A stretch of 64,000 bases of DNA from Gari tellinella (Eukaryota > Mollusca > Bivalvia > Cardiida > Psammobiidae). The notes below the pieces were generated by a model. The model had not been told where the DNA came from, searched no databases, and saw nothing but the letters and a program-made list of their open reading frames with translations. A program made the translations under genes and the position numbers. The stretch spans positions 85,207,038 to 85,271,037 of the forward strand of contig OV277856.1 in the NCBI GenBank assembly GCA_922989275.2, read 5' to 3'. This document shows positions 24,001 to 39,000 of the stretch, piece after piece (the stretch's first letter is position 1; every line of letters begins with the position of its first letter).

Positions 24001-27000
24001 ATACCAACAATTAGCCTTCTATTTAGTGGTCGTAATAGAGGGGTTGTGCTGTAGATGATAATTCATTGAAGGTGTTAAATATTTCCCTCATAGAAGCGCC
24101 TTTTAGTGCATTTAATTTATCCTGCCACTGAAAGAAATAGTTCCAATTTATAGGTCAAATCCTAGAATAAGCTTGTGAACTCTCCAAAGCCATACTTTTG
24201 ATCCAATTGTTATCAAACTTTGTCAGAATGACCATCTTGACAAAATCTAGATAAATTTGAATGTCATGTGGGTTTAAAAAGTAGGTCACAAGGACAGGTC
24301 TTAGAAAAAGGTGTGAACATTCAAGTAGCCACAATTTTTCCCAATTCTTTATCAATCTTGGTCAGAATTATCTATTTGACAAAATCTAGGACAAATTAAT
24401 ATTGGTTGTATGGGGTTAAAAATTAGATCACAAGGTCAACTCTTAGAAAAAGCTTGTGAACATATAGTTTAAGCCCAAACTTTATCTTGACCATCTTGAC
24501 AAAATCTTGGTCAAGTTAGAATATGGTTCATTTAGGGCCATAAAGTAAGTCACCAAGGGCCATCAGGTCCTCTTGTTATATTTAGGTTTGGACAACTTGT
24601 TTTTGAGCATAAAGTTGAAATCTAATAAATGATTGATGACCCTATTTCTTTCACACAGCTTATAAATTTGTATTTAAATTTTTTTCAGGGTCCCAAAGTA
24701 TGGAATCTAATACAAGAGAAGCAACTTATACCCCATGAAGGCGTTGAAACACCAAAACCAGTCATACCAAATGATTTTAAAAATGTGAATTGCAGTCCAG
24801 AGTAAGTTAAATATGTGCTGAATAACAAATCAATGTTTGTAAAAGCCTAAGTATTATGTTGAGCTGTCTCTGTCAGTGTTAGATTTACTAGTAGCCATTT
24901 TGAAAAAAATATTTTACTCAAACTCTATTGGACCATGTTTGTTGAAATATGGTAGAAAAGTTTATGGTTTGTGCATGGTCATGGCCAAACTTAATTATTT
25001 TTATTGAACAATGTCAAAGGTCAAGGTCGTAGACACTTAAATATTATTTATATAATATTGGAAATATCTTGCTTGCGGAAGATCAGTGGTTCTACCTGGA
25101 TGTCAGTTTGTGCGTGAAACTGTGTATAAAGGGCATCTTGGGTCTTCCTCCACCTGTAATTAGCTGAATGTTTGGATAGGACAAATACTGTTGAAATTAA
25201 CTTAAAATCATAACTGTTAAACAGATAGAATAAAATCTCTCTTTTTTTTTTTAGCCTGGATGGTACTGAATTTATCAAGAGGATTATGGATTGATTTGTT
25301 TCTATTTTACAGGGTGTTCCGTTGTACCCTGAATGCGATTCCACAGACATCTGCTCTACTTAATAAGGCCAGATTACCATTAGGAATACTAATACATCCA
25401 TTTAAGGATTTGTCGGTAAGTAAATGTATTTGAATTGTACATACCTTGATAGTCACACTAAACTGACCTTTCAATGTTAAAATATGAGTCTGCAGTTAAA
25501 CCTTTAGGGGGGGGGGGGGGGGGGGGGGGGACCACCATGACAGAGTGAAAAGTTTGGGTTAGAACTTTCAGGTTGTCCAATTTCAGAAATCTTCTAATTT
25601 ATTCATTCATAACTAGTTTTGAAAATAGAATAGCACTTGAAGCAAGTTTAAAGTTTAGCAGATTGCTTCTGGAAAGGTACTTGAAATGCCTTCAAAATTT
25701 CTTGTTCAGGATATCCTACCTGAGGATAACTTTTCTTAATGTATAGATAGTTAGATTCATAGCATGGTGTATTTATGAGTTCATAGAACTTTCTGATTTT
25801 GTTTACCATCACCTGAACTTGATTTATTTTAAGCTCACCTGAGCTAGCTCAGGGTGAGCTTTTGCAATCCCTGAATGTCCGTCGTCAGTCGTGCGTCAAG
25901 TGTCGTCAACAATTTAGTGTTTACACTCTAGAGGCCACAGTATTTATCCTATCTTTCTCAAACTTGCTCAGATTGTATATTACTATAAGAGTTTGGATGA
26001 GTATGATTATGGTTGAAATTGGACTAAAAGGTCAAGAGTTATCTACCTTTGAATTGCTGAAAATGCCATATTTAACATTGTTTACACTCTAGAGGCCACA
26101 ATATCTCAAACTCGCTCAGTCAGTATATTACTATATGAGTTAAGGTACTTCGCATATGCGCGTAGTTTCCATACGATTGTTATGAAACTTTTCATGAAGA
26201 ATGATAATAGCCTAAGAAACAATGTGTGTAAATATAGGCAACATTTATCGTGTGGTTTGTCTTTAAGGTCTTTTTTCTGACAAAAACCTAGAATTTTGAT
26301 GATTTTATTTTTCTTAAAAATGAATAAAGCTAATGACTATAATTCTCACCCAATAAGTAGTCCACAACATTCATTACAAGAAAAGCTAAAAACATTTTGA
26401 ATAAAGGTGTTCAGAAAGATGTTATTAGCTATTTAAATTTTGCAAAATGCTAAAAAATTGAATTACAAAAAACTGACTCATTCAATGTATATTTGTTTTC
26501 ATTTTATTCAAATATATGGTTGATGAACTAGTCAGTCTGAAAAAATTAGAAAATATTACAGTCAGGATTTGTTGTAATAACATATTTTCTTATTAAAATA
26601 TGGGATATTTGTTGTTTAGATACAGTTACCTACCTTAGAATTAAAACTTTGTCATTAAAATGCATTATTATTTATTCATGGACTTGCATACAAGGTTTTT
26701 TATATTGTTTTAACATAATTATAATGGGCAATATCGATCTTGAAAAGGTTAGCGTATTGATAAGCTTCAATGTGTGGCTTTATAGTTCGATCAAATCGTT
26801 TACATGTATACCGATTTAATTGACTTGTAAGTCATTAAACTAAAACGTACAGGTAAGTGGACATATACTTGGACCGTAAACATCACTAGTTCTAATCAAC
26901 GAAGACTAAACATAACATGTCTCTTGATTACTGCGTTATGGATTGACAAGTCAATAAATCGGACACTAAAAAAAATATTTGGATCGGATGGGTCTCGAAC

Positions 27001-30000
27001 CTATGACCTTTTTGATTGCTAGTCAACCATTATACTAACTGCGCTATGAAGGATTATACTAATTCGTATCAACATTTCCTTTATATAAATTTTCTAGTAT
27101 AAACACGTACGAAAACAGTCTGTGTCGTCAAGACGCATATCCGCTCGCCCGCAAGACCGATTTCCGGTAGCCAAAGGCCTTAAAATGCATTATTATTTAT
27201 TCATGGACTTGCATACAAGGTTTATTATATTGTTTGAACATAATTATAATGGGCAATATCGATCTTGAAAAGGTTAGCGTATTGATAAGCTTCAAGGTGT
27301 GGCATTATAGTTCGATCAAATCGTTTACATGTATACCGATTTAATTGACTTGTAAGTCATTAAACTAAAACGTACAGGTAAGTGGACATATACTTGGACC
27401 GTAAACATCACTAGTACTAATCAACGAAGACTAAACATAACATGTCTCTTGATTACTGCGTTATGGATTGACAAGTCAATAAATCGGACACTAAAAAAAA
27501 TATTTGGATCGGATGGGTCTCGAACCTATGACCTTTGGATTGCTAGTCAACCACTATAGTCAACAACTATACTAACTGCGCTATGAAGGATTATACTAAT
27601 TTGTATCAACATTTCCTTTATATAAATTTTCTAGTATAAACACGTACGAAAAAAGTCTGTGTCGTCCAGACGCATATCCGCTCGCCCGCAAGACCGACTT
27701 CCGGTAGCGAAAGGCCTTAAGAAAAGTATGAGTACGGTTGAAATCAGACTAATAGGTAGAGAGTTATCTACCTTTGAATACCTTAAGGCGCATTCTGCTT
27801 TACTTTCATCCTTCTTTAAGCTACAATCTGCTAGAATATAGAAACTATTTCTTATATTACATATTTATGATTGTATAACAAACTGGAACTATTTCCTTCA
27901 GTGGAGGAAGAAATTGAATGGGCTAAAAGGTTTTGCTATGAGGGAAAGGTTTAAAAGCATAATTACTTTGTTTCAGCAACTACCTGTGATACAGTCAAGT
28001 GTAATAGTTAGATGTCGGACGTGTCGGACATATATCAACCCATTTGTTCATTTCCTTGACAGCCGGAGATGGAAGTGTAACCTCTGCTATAGAGCCAATG
28101 AACGTAAGATACCTCAATAGTATTTCTTTTTAACTTCAAATTAATGGAAATGTTTTTCTTCTGCAGGTTCTGATACCAGGGATTTTGAAAGTGCATAAAT
28201 TTCTATTGATTTTGTTTTCATCTGGGTTAATAATAATCCCCTATTTAAGTCCCCTATAAAGAAGACAAAGTGATTGTTTAAAAACAGTTGCTGCTGATTC
28301 TTACAGAGCGCTCTGATTGACTTTCAATATACTTTAAGCATTCATCTTGAAGTGTGTCTTTAATACTGAAAACAAGTTAAAACTGTATAAGTGAAATTGA
28401 TAATTATGTACAAGGAAGCAACTGAACATATCCGAAATTCACAATAATGATTTAATGAAGGTCATACACCAAACAGAATAGTTATAGTTCTAAATAAGTT
28501 ATAATATAGCAAAATCTGTTGTTTGGGTGTATGTCACCTGACCAGGAACCAACTGGTTGACTCTCAAATCTTTTATCAATATGTCAACCATTTAAACTTG
28601 AGAAATAAAAGCAGATATCAGTTTTTAAGGAGAAAATATGTAAGAAAAGGGGATAATTGGACTATTACAAACAGACATAAATATTAATAGTAGGGATGGC
28701 AACGGTTAACCGTTCGAACGTCCGGTTATCGGTTAGAAAAATCTGTAACCGGTTAATTGAGAAAAAAAATTAAAAAGTTCAAATTCGTAGTTTTACAACT
28801 AAATTTCCATGAAAGTTTCTATATTTCACACGGTATTTCGCTGGCAGGCAGGCGGCGGCATTAATCTGTCAAGGTGTGAAGGAGATAGGCTTAGGGTGAG
28901 GGTGACATTAAACAATGTGATTGTAGCAATAAACAATCGGAACCTTACAGTTTGTTTAGCTAATCCCCCAACGGTCGTTTCCCTCATTAACAGTACTAAT
29001 TAAATTTTGTACTCTTCACGGCTGAAGAGTTAATTGCGTGTCTATAATCCGTTATTACATAATGTCTCGGTGCTTGGTAAAAAAATCACCCCGCCTTGTT
29101 ATTGATTTGTACAAGGTGTTGGAATTACTGGATTGGATTATTCAGTCATGCGACTTGAATTACTGCGAAGGTGTAATGTTTTAATTGGTCAGTTAGATAG
29201 TTGATTGACAGCTGATCTATGCCCTTGATTGAAATTCTAATCTTCTATAATAAAAAAAAAGCAATCAAATTTAACGAGGTTAACCTTTCTCCCGCCAATC
29301 GTGCTTGATTGACTTTTTCAAACAGTGTTGATCCAGACATGACGCCGAGTAACAGGGCGACTTATCAGAAACGAAACTGTTTGGAACACTAACTGAAGTT
29401 ATTTCTACTGTTTAAGATCAATTTTAAAAAATCTGTACTTGAAGAAAAAGCAGTAGGCATTTTAATTATACAATGGCGGGATAAAGGTTATAAAAATGTT
29501 TATTTCTCATCTACGAGAATATACTATGCAGCATCGTGTTTCTGAATAAAAACAAGTTCCCTCTAAACGAATCTGACGAACAGATAATGCATTGTTTCAA
29601 AAGGATTTGTGTGTCTTCATCAGTCAGTTTAGTGATAAGATGTGTGATTGCTTAAACTTTCTCCCGCCAAGCGTGCTTGATTGACTTTTTCAAACAGAGT
29701 GTTGATCCAGACTTTTTTTTTACATTTGTTAACGTTTCAAAAAGCTATGAAAATATGCCGCATACGGTGATTCGAAGCTTTAGCATAGGTTGCATTTTGT
29801 GTATCAAAGAGTCCCGTATAAGGCGTAGTAAAAACAATGTCTGCCCCTGTTAGGCATAAATAAAATAATACAACATAGATCTACGATAAAAATAGAGGTT
29901 ACAGGAAATTGATATTTGGATCAAGTTATCCTATAATGGTTCAAATTAAAAAATTGAAGTTTGTTAAATACGGAGGAGATAACCTATAGAAATAATCGGG

Positions 30001-33000
30001 AGTAAGTTATTCCACTTCTTAAACAAAAGCATCAATAAAAATGTCCCTAAAGTTTAAAAGTCACGGCTTAGTTTTACCGGTGTAAACGTAAATGTGCTCA
30101 AGTTTTAAGTATTGTTACGGTGTCGAGGTAAATTGACCTTCTCTCGTAACTGCGGGTAGAGCTCGAACGGTTAACTGTTCGGAAGAATCAACGGTTAACC
30201 GGTTAGTCAAATGACCGATTATTGCCATCCCTAATTTATAGGTACTAATCTTTTTCAGTACCAGATGAATTTTCATTTGACCCAGTTAGTAAAACGTATG
30301 GTGATCCACAGAGACGGCCTGAGATCAAGTCAGCAACTATAGAGTTTATAGCACCATCAGAGTATATGGTAAGTTGGCATGTTGGAAGTTTAACTCTTTC
30401 CTCTCTGAAACTTTAAATGGACAATTCCAAAAGTCATTTAAGTCTAGTCCATTTCTGACTTTTAAGTGGTGTTTTAGTTGATGTTTGGCATTATGACAAA
30501 CAGTGAAGACCCTGATCAGAGGGCTCCTTTAGGAGCCCTCTGACCTGGGTCTTCACTGTTTGCATAGGACAAGTGTACTATTCATATGTTCACTGTTTGC
30601 AAAGGATGCCAATATGCGGGACTAGGGTTCAAAGGGTTAACTGCTCTTATAGGTTTATCTTCATATTGTGTCATCCTTTTTCTTTTCAATGATAAGTTTA
30701 CATTAACCATCATGGAGTGCATCCTTCAAATATTTAAGTTTGACAAACAATGAAGACCCATTTCAGAGGACTCCTTCAGAAGCTCTCTGAAAGGTATATG
30801 AACTGTTTGCGATAGGTATATATCGGAATCCTGTTTCAGTGCTTTAAGGATTAAGCATGCAAATAGAACTTGGTGAAGACATTCGGAAGTTAGTTAAGTA
30901 GACTATTTAAGATATTTCCCTTCTCTTGAGACTTGCTGTTTGTAAGTAAATGCATCTGGCCAAAACTGGGAATTGAAAATCAATATTTTGTTTGCTTTTT
31001 AGCTCGTCTGTACAAAGCACAATACAAGCTAGTGCTATACCCCCGGCATAGTAGTTGTTGTCCGTAGCAGTGCATGAACGGTGCAACAATTTAAAAAATA
31101 TCTATAACTTTTATGTTTCTTGAGGTATTAAAAGAGTTTGACCCCTGTGACCTTAGCCTTGAACTTAGTGCCCACATTAAGGTTTCGAAATCTGCATTTA
31201 GGTTTTGAAAAATGCCTGTTACTCCTATGATTTAGCCTATTGACCTTGACCATGAACTTAGGGCCTGCGTTTAGGTTTCTCAAAAGGCCTCTAACACCTA
31301 TGTGACTATGTCACTTGAGATATTGCTTTCATGTTTGGTATGTATGTGTATATGGTCAAGACGTTTCTATACACACAAATGTTTTTACCCCAGTGACCTT
31401 GACCTTGAACCCCACGTTTTGGTTTCGAAATCTGTGTTTAGGTTTAGAAAAATACTTATAATTCCTATGGTCCTTGAGGTATGACTTTCATATTTGGCTT
31501 GCTTGTGTATATGGATCAGACCTATCCATGCACACAAAAAGGTTGACCCCTGACATTGACCTCAGAGTTTGCTTTAAAGTTTCTAAATGTGCTTATGGCA
31601 AGCTTTGTTGTCTCTCTGACAACTCTCGTTTTGTAGGACATTGTCATGTCATATACTAGTATATCACATCTATTTTAATTTATTGCCATATATTTTACTA
31701 GCTGACCTGAGCTAGCTCAGGGTGAGCTTTTGCGATCCTTGAATGTGCGGCGTTAGTCATCAACAATTTTAGTGTTTACACTCTAGAGGCCACAATATTT
31801 ATCCAATCTTTCTCAAACTTGCTCAGATTGTTTATAATTACCATCAGAGTTTGGATGAGTTTGATAATGGTTGAAATCAGATTAATAGATCAAGAGTTAT
31901 ATACTTTTGAATTACTAAAAATGCCATATTTAACAGTGTTAACACTCTAGAGGCCACAATCTTTATCCAATTTATCTCAAACTTGCTCGGATTATATATG
32001 ACTATAAGAATTCATATGAGTTTGATTATGGTTGAAATCAGACTATGTGCTATTTGAAATATGCTTGTCCTACATTAAGAAATCACTTGTCAGTCTCGTG
32101 TTTAAAAAAGAATGGTAGTTGCAAGACGAAAAAGAAATGGCAGCTAAACACCACAAGTTTGATTATACGAGAGATTTTTTGTATATTTTCAGTTGCGGCC
32201 CCCACAGCCAGCAGTGTATCTGTACTTATTAGATGTTACCTTTAATGCTGTGGAGACAGGTATGATCATTAGTCTATATCAAATATGAAGACCATTTATC
32301 TGTGATATTCTTAATTCTTCATATGTATTGTACACAGTAGATAAAGGGCCATATGTGTATTTAGAAATATATTCCTTTGTAAGTGCCCAATGATAGTTTA
32401 CTATGTTCTTTATAAATCCTGACAGACAGATGACTGCTGAAAGTAAAGAAGAAAGTTCCTGTAGCACGTTTCTGTATAACTAATACCGTACTTGAGAAAT
32501 AAGTTTTTGTCTCCATCTGTTGGTCTGCACAGCCTTATTATGACTCAACATTCTTATATATGGGACATGTGTTGTTTCATCAATACCCTGCCTCTTTGAT
32601 CAAGTTTTAAGCCTGTACTTGTTTTTGACACCATGAATGAGTCTAAATTGAATTGATGATAATAGCTATACTAAAATGACTCATCATTTGTACTATCTTC
32701 AGGGTACCTAAGAAACTACTGCAAAACATTATTGGATGTCCTGGACAAGATTCCCGGCGACTCACGGACACAGATTGGCTTCATTGCCTATGATAGTGCT
32801 GTTCATTTTTTCAACCTTGCTGAGGGAATTTCACAGCCTCAGATGCTAACAGTAACTGATGTTGATGGTAAGTGAGCATTCAGCACTTGTAAAAGGAATT
32901 GCCTTGTCCAACAACTTCAGATATCATTCTGTTACTGAAATGACTGCATATTGTTTACTTCTGCTTAGCTTTATAATGATTTGCTAACAAACACACATCC

Positions 33001-36000
33001 ATCTGACTTGAGAATTTTTGAACTGTTGAGCTCAGTATTATATGAATACAGAAAGTAATATGTCCTGTTTAACCTATTACTCCATAAATGTTGCAGTTTA
33101 CACCGCTTATATTCCTCCACTGAAGAATAAATTCCATTTTGTACAGTTAAGAATATGCAATATAAAAAATATTTACTATATCCTGGCAGGTGGTATCTTG
33201 AAGCTGGCTGAAAGTAAAGCAGCTTTACTTTCAACCTGCTTTATTTGGTCATCTGTATATAAAACTATAAACAGGCTTTTGTGTAATGGGTCAATGTACC
33301 CTGTTAAATATACATACCTGTGGTACAGTTATTGTAAGGTGTTTTAGACTAGCTTCAATTTTCAAAGGATTAACCCTTTCTGTGCTAGAAGTCAATATTT
33401 ATATATTTTGCATACAGCTTAAACCCTGACCAGGATCTGCATTGTTTTCTTTATTGAAGTTTTTTCCAAAATCTACCCTAAAATGTTCTTTTTATATATA
33501 TAAAATTTCATGTTTCAAAAGTCTATAATTATGAAAATTTCAGCATTAAAAGTTATAATTGATATACAGGCAAAAACTCGATAATTCAAACTCGTTTAAG
33601 TCAAATTTACCAGTATTTCATATGTTTAGTTTTGATAACTAGATTTCAAGTTGAAACATGGCTAAGCCATGTTTCAACTTTGAAATTTAGGTAAGTTTGA
33701 CTAAAGCTAGTTTGAATTATTGAGTTTCATCCGAAGATAAGTTTTGTAAAGAGTAGAAAACATGCAGATAGGATGGCCACCAATGTAAACCATTTGTTTG
33801 AGACCTGAAAACAAGGTGATTGAACGTATTACAATATTATTTCATTCTTTCTCTAATTCAGACATCTTTTTACCGTGCCCTGATGATTTGCTAGTCAATT
33901 TGAATGAGAGTCGAAGCCTTGTTGAGGATTTATTAAAACAACTGCCTTCTATGTTTGAGGGTAACATGGAGACAAGAAGTGCCCTTGGAGCAGCCCTCCA
34001 GGCAGCCTACAAAATGATAGTAAGTCACTAGCAGGGCACGACAAATCCTGCGCCCGGAGCCCGGCGGGCAACCACATTTTAGGCTTGGGCACCCATATTT
34101 TTCAAACTGAAGCCCGGCGGGCACCCCCTAAATTCCAATTTGAGTAGCCCGGGTAATTCCATTTTCAGAAAATCTCTACGTTATAAAATCTTGAATTTCG
34201 ATAGAGCGTAACGAATTTGGTCAACTAGATCAAGGCTAATTGTTAAATTGAAGGGACAAAGACCCCCGTGGACACTTATCAGTGTTTGTATAGTAGTGCG
34301 GGTGACACAGGTCTTGATAATCGCTGATTAGACACCCCAATTAGCACTTCACGGTCAAATAAACACCACGCTTCCAGGTTGTCATGGCAGTAAATATTGT
34401 GTAGACGAATCGGCGGTTACAGTCGGGTACACTTGCAAATTTACGCAAACGAAAGGGAAGATGTTGCGTGAACGTAATGTGTACAGTAAAGCATAGACTG
34501 TCACACCCGTTTTTGTCTACGTTTACAACAAGCTACGAACGATACAGAAAACGGTAAAAAATGAAGTACGCTAATATAATTTAATGCGGTACAAGTAAAT
34601 ATGTCGCTGTTTTACCGTGTGATCAAAGTTGAAATATATTCCACAGTAGAACTAGAAGTAGTTTTATAGTCCATCACTCAAAAAAAGTCTGCTAACTAGT
34701 ACACAACACATTTCGGGGTCCGCACATTTGGAATCATGACGTTGACGTTATTGACATTGAAATAAACACAAATAGATCAAAGGGTTTATATGGCGGGGTT
34801 CAACAAGAGGGAAATACGTCGTGAGGAAATGACAGTATAATTTGGAGGCAGGGCACGGTTATTGCCGTGATATTAAAGTTGGGTTGAAGTTTGACCACGC
34901 CTGCTGAGTGGGTTGACACATTGTGTTTGTTTAATTGGTTATCAAAAAAAAGTGATTGACAGTCCCGGACAATCAGCTAAGTAAACTCAGGAGTCGGACA
35001 TTTCTTTCCCCGTAAAATGAAATACAGATGATTATTTTCCATTTTAAAAACAGAAAAATCACCCCGAATCGAAGACGTGTGTCAACGACAATTAAGCGGT
35101 CACGAGCGAACCAAGGAATTATGTTGTATAATTCCGTGCGCGAACAATAAGATTATTTCGATACGGTCGATAGTTCAGGACAAACATTTTAGATGAATGC
35201 TTAACAGAAATTAACATTTTATCATTTTATTAATTGATTTCCGCCACACAATCCTTTGAATAACCACGCTTACGAACCTTAGTTACAAAATGGCGGGGCG
35301 CCGTTCTTTTTGCTTTGACGGGTACGTGTATTTGTGAGTAAAAAAGACATTCTCCAGCGCATCCATTAAGATTTATCATATAAATTCTTCTATTGTAGGA
35401 TACTTTTTGTGTAAATGTATGTTAAGTTAAATTTTGCAACAAAGTATGCGCGTAAAATTGATTTGCAATCAGTTTTCGCGGTAGAAATTTGGTTGTCAAA
35501 ACTTTCTACTGACGAACTAACCTCACCTATTTTATAATTTATGACATATGCGGAAGAAGAAGGTATGCAATGGTCGTCTGCACAATTTTGTCCTCTGCAA
35601 CTATTCTGAGTTTCTCTGTTATTATTTTTATGAATTTTCTTCCATAAAATATCAGAGTGTCATACAGTTTGGATCCAGGCGTCTCATCTCGATCCAAACT
35701 GTTTGCAAGCCAGGAACTTTCATAATTAAAAAAAACCAAAACCACAGGATGAATTAGAATCTAGATCTACCCTTTTTAAAAAAAATTCAAATAGGCTGGA
35801 TGGAATGTAAAACTGCTCATTTTAGAACAAAAATTAAAAACAACAACAATAAAACTTACTTACAGCTGTGGCTTATCAATGGTATTTGATCAAGCAAGTC
35901 ATTTATTTATCAAAATGTATGAATTTATAGATATATAAATATTACATTGTATAAAACTTGACTATCGCCATTCGGCTCCAAAGCAGAACACTTTACTTAT

Positions 36001-39000
36001 AACCTGCTTTAAGTGGTCACCTGTCTGCAAAACTAGAAACTGGTTATGGTGAAAATTATGGATTAATGCAGTCAGTGAATGAAGGGTTCGCTTTACACTG
36101 ATAATTTGGTACATCATTTTGTGCGGAAAAAATCAGGGCAACCAAAAAATAATTCTGGTTGCCCTGAGGGCAACCAGCTTTTAATAAAATTTGTCGTGCC
36201 CTGCACTAGTCTTTTTTCTAATCGGGTTTTTACTGACAATATTGATTATATTTCAGTTGGTAATTTTTGTTTGTAACGTAGGCCCCGTTAGAGGGGAAAA
36301 TTTAGGTCATACTTAACATCATAAGCTTTAAATATTTAAGCTCCTTCTTTTAAGCAGGCTGAAAGTTAAGCTGAAAACTCCTAGAGGAGCTTGCTGCTTT
36401 ACTTTAACATACTTGAAGCAGCAATCTGTCGGAATCTTTATGAAAAGCTTTTTCTAGCTAATTTATTTATGATGTAAAAGCTTGAATTGAGTTGTTTAAT
36501 AAGACCATGACAATTTCTTTAATAGGTGAATCTATTACAGAGGGCTATTAGGCTTAATTTTGGTCCCTGTAACATCTGAATACAGGGACCATAATTGGTT
36601 GCTCTAAAATTTGGTTATTGACTATGATTGATTATGCATTTTTTGAGGAGATAGGCATAATTCAAAGTTTTCCTACTGATTAACTTGCTGTTGTGCCATC
36701 TTGGTCATTTGTGCCTGGAAACCCCCCATATTAAGAACAGTTCAAGTTACTTCCCTTTGCCCATTATTGTGTTATTAATGGTCTAAGTGATGGTAATGGT
36801 TCAAGAAACCACATAAACAGTTGTGATATACATAAAAGTTCTAAAGGGAAGGTTTACTTTTTGTGGTTTTGTGGAGGTTCATTAAATATTTAGCATCCTT
36901 TAGTTTAAATAAAAAAATCTATGTTTTTTCTGTTGAAAATCGATCATACTGGTTGTGAATGATGTGTTGATTGAAAATGTAAAGCAATCAATCATGGATG
37001 AACTTGTTAAGGTAGCTTTATAGTTTCGATACTGCAAGCGGATTTTTCTTATTTATCATCACGATTTATAATTTATTCCCCCATTTTATAGCTGAATGGT
37101 GTAAGTGGTACACATGTCACCACAAAATGTCTTTTTTTAAAAAATATTTTATTTTTTTACGATTTTATAAGACAAATTTAAAAAAAATTCAAACAGCGAT
37201 TTCAAAGCCGTCTTAGTTTGTAACGCCTTTAAAATTGCCCATAATACACTTCAGTAACATATCTAGGGATCCGTGTCTCAGATTTTTAAAATTCCCCTTC
37301 AAACTATTATTATGTAACATCAAAGTTATTTTATCGTTTAAAGTCGATTTCTATTACGTAATGCTTTACTGTAAACAGCTGGAGAACCTCATCAACATTC
37401 TGAGACACGGTTCACTAGAGAAGATAATACCCTTTTATCTGCTTTAAACCGCATGAAAATCGGACCCCTACCGCGAACACAATCGTTGTCCAAAGATGCG
37501 GCGTGTTTGAAAATAAGGAGGTGCCGAAAACGTCAATTAACTGATAAGCGTGTCATTTTGACTGTCTGACACAGTGCGAATACACCCGGGGTTCAACTAT
37601 GTCCAATAAGAAGACACACATTTCATAATCAATTTTCCTTAGCTCCACCCTTAATAAAATATACCAATCATAATTCAATAATGATTTTAACATGCGAAAC
37701 CCATAAATCACGCAACAGCAGCTGGAGAACGCCTCTAGGTGGTCACGTGGCTGGACTACGGAGTGCTTAATGAGGTGTGATTTATTGATCAGATAGCCGT
37801 GTAATGCGTTTGGTTTGGTTTTGGAGATTTTGGTAAAATGTAGAACAGAATGTCGGCTATCAAAATCGGAAAAAAGGTTAAAAACACAATTTTTGCAGTT
37901 TTAAAGCTATAAAGACACCTTAAATCGGTGCATCACAAATGTGGACCATTAGTATTTTACTGAATAGTATATATTCGAAAGACATCTTGGTAGTATGTCA
38001 TATGTTTGTTTTGATGGCTGTTAGTCTGGGCACATAGAACGCTTCACTGGAGCTATCAAATGTGTCAGAGACATTAAAAATTCAGGAAAGTGTGGGCCTT
38101 GGCAGCTTTAAATGTCATGGAGAGAGCTGAGTGTTAGAGACTGTAAATAATGGAGACTCGTAGCAGATGACCCACGTGATAGAAAAAGTCTGGAGATTCT
38201 TAGAACTGTCATGTTTCCAGCTAGCCAGTTAATGTTAATATAAATCAGGTGATGATGATGATTATGGCTAAAAATGTAATTAAGATTAGTTTCTTTAAAA
38301 CTTTATTTGCTGTTTTACAGTCTGGACCAGGTGGAAGAGTGACAGTGATGCAAACAATTCTGCCATCTATAGGACCTGGTGCACTGCAGAACAGGGAAGA
38401 TACAACACAGAAAACTGGAAAGGTATAATAAACTCTGGTATTACCTGTAAACACATCCACTACTGAACCCTTTCACTGCCATTATAATGTAATAATGCAC
38501 CTTACACAGTTGATGTCATATTGATCCTCTGCTCATGTTTTGTCAGCTTTTACATATAATATTTTAAACTTTATGTGTATTGACTTAAGAAAATTTAATC
38601 AGACACCGCATTACGCTTTCTAGCAGGGAAATAGGTAGTTGTCTGCTTTAACTTGTGTTGTCTGTATATTTTTTTAAAATTCGCTTTTCCTTTAGCTCAA
38701 AAGCTAGGTTCTTGTTTTAATCTAAAATCAGAATTGTGTTAAATGGCCCTGAATATATTATTGGCCGATTAGGGTAAGTTTGACTTATTTCTGATTAATT
38801 TAGTTCAGTCATTGTTTATTTCTTTGTTAGTGAGATATCTAATAGTTGGCATTCATTCTCTAAATTGAACCACTTGGTTTACAGTCTGTTTTAAGTCTTT
38901 GTTTGATGTCTTACCTCCAGGATGTACCAAACCTAGGCCCAGCCACAGATTTCTACAAGAAACTAGCATTAGACTGTTCTGCCCAGCAAGTTGCTGTAGA

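Larger units (their letters stand above)
26140..27720. mobile_element. TTAAGG-bounded element with a 525-bp internal tandem duplication
   Basis: TTAAGGTACTTCGC at the left and GCGAAAGGCCTTAA at the right bound the insert, which splits a TTTACACTCTAGA unit (GAGT | AAGAAAAGTATGAGTACGG). Inside, about 26650-27175 is repeated at 27180-27715 with few changes. Each copy contains a tRNA-like stretch on the minus strand. Confidence 0.6.

Noticed and set aside
26985..27052. Functional tRNA on the minus strand
   Set aside because: The acceptor stem does not pair and the second copy is disrupted; kept only as a tRNA-like repeat.
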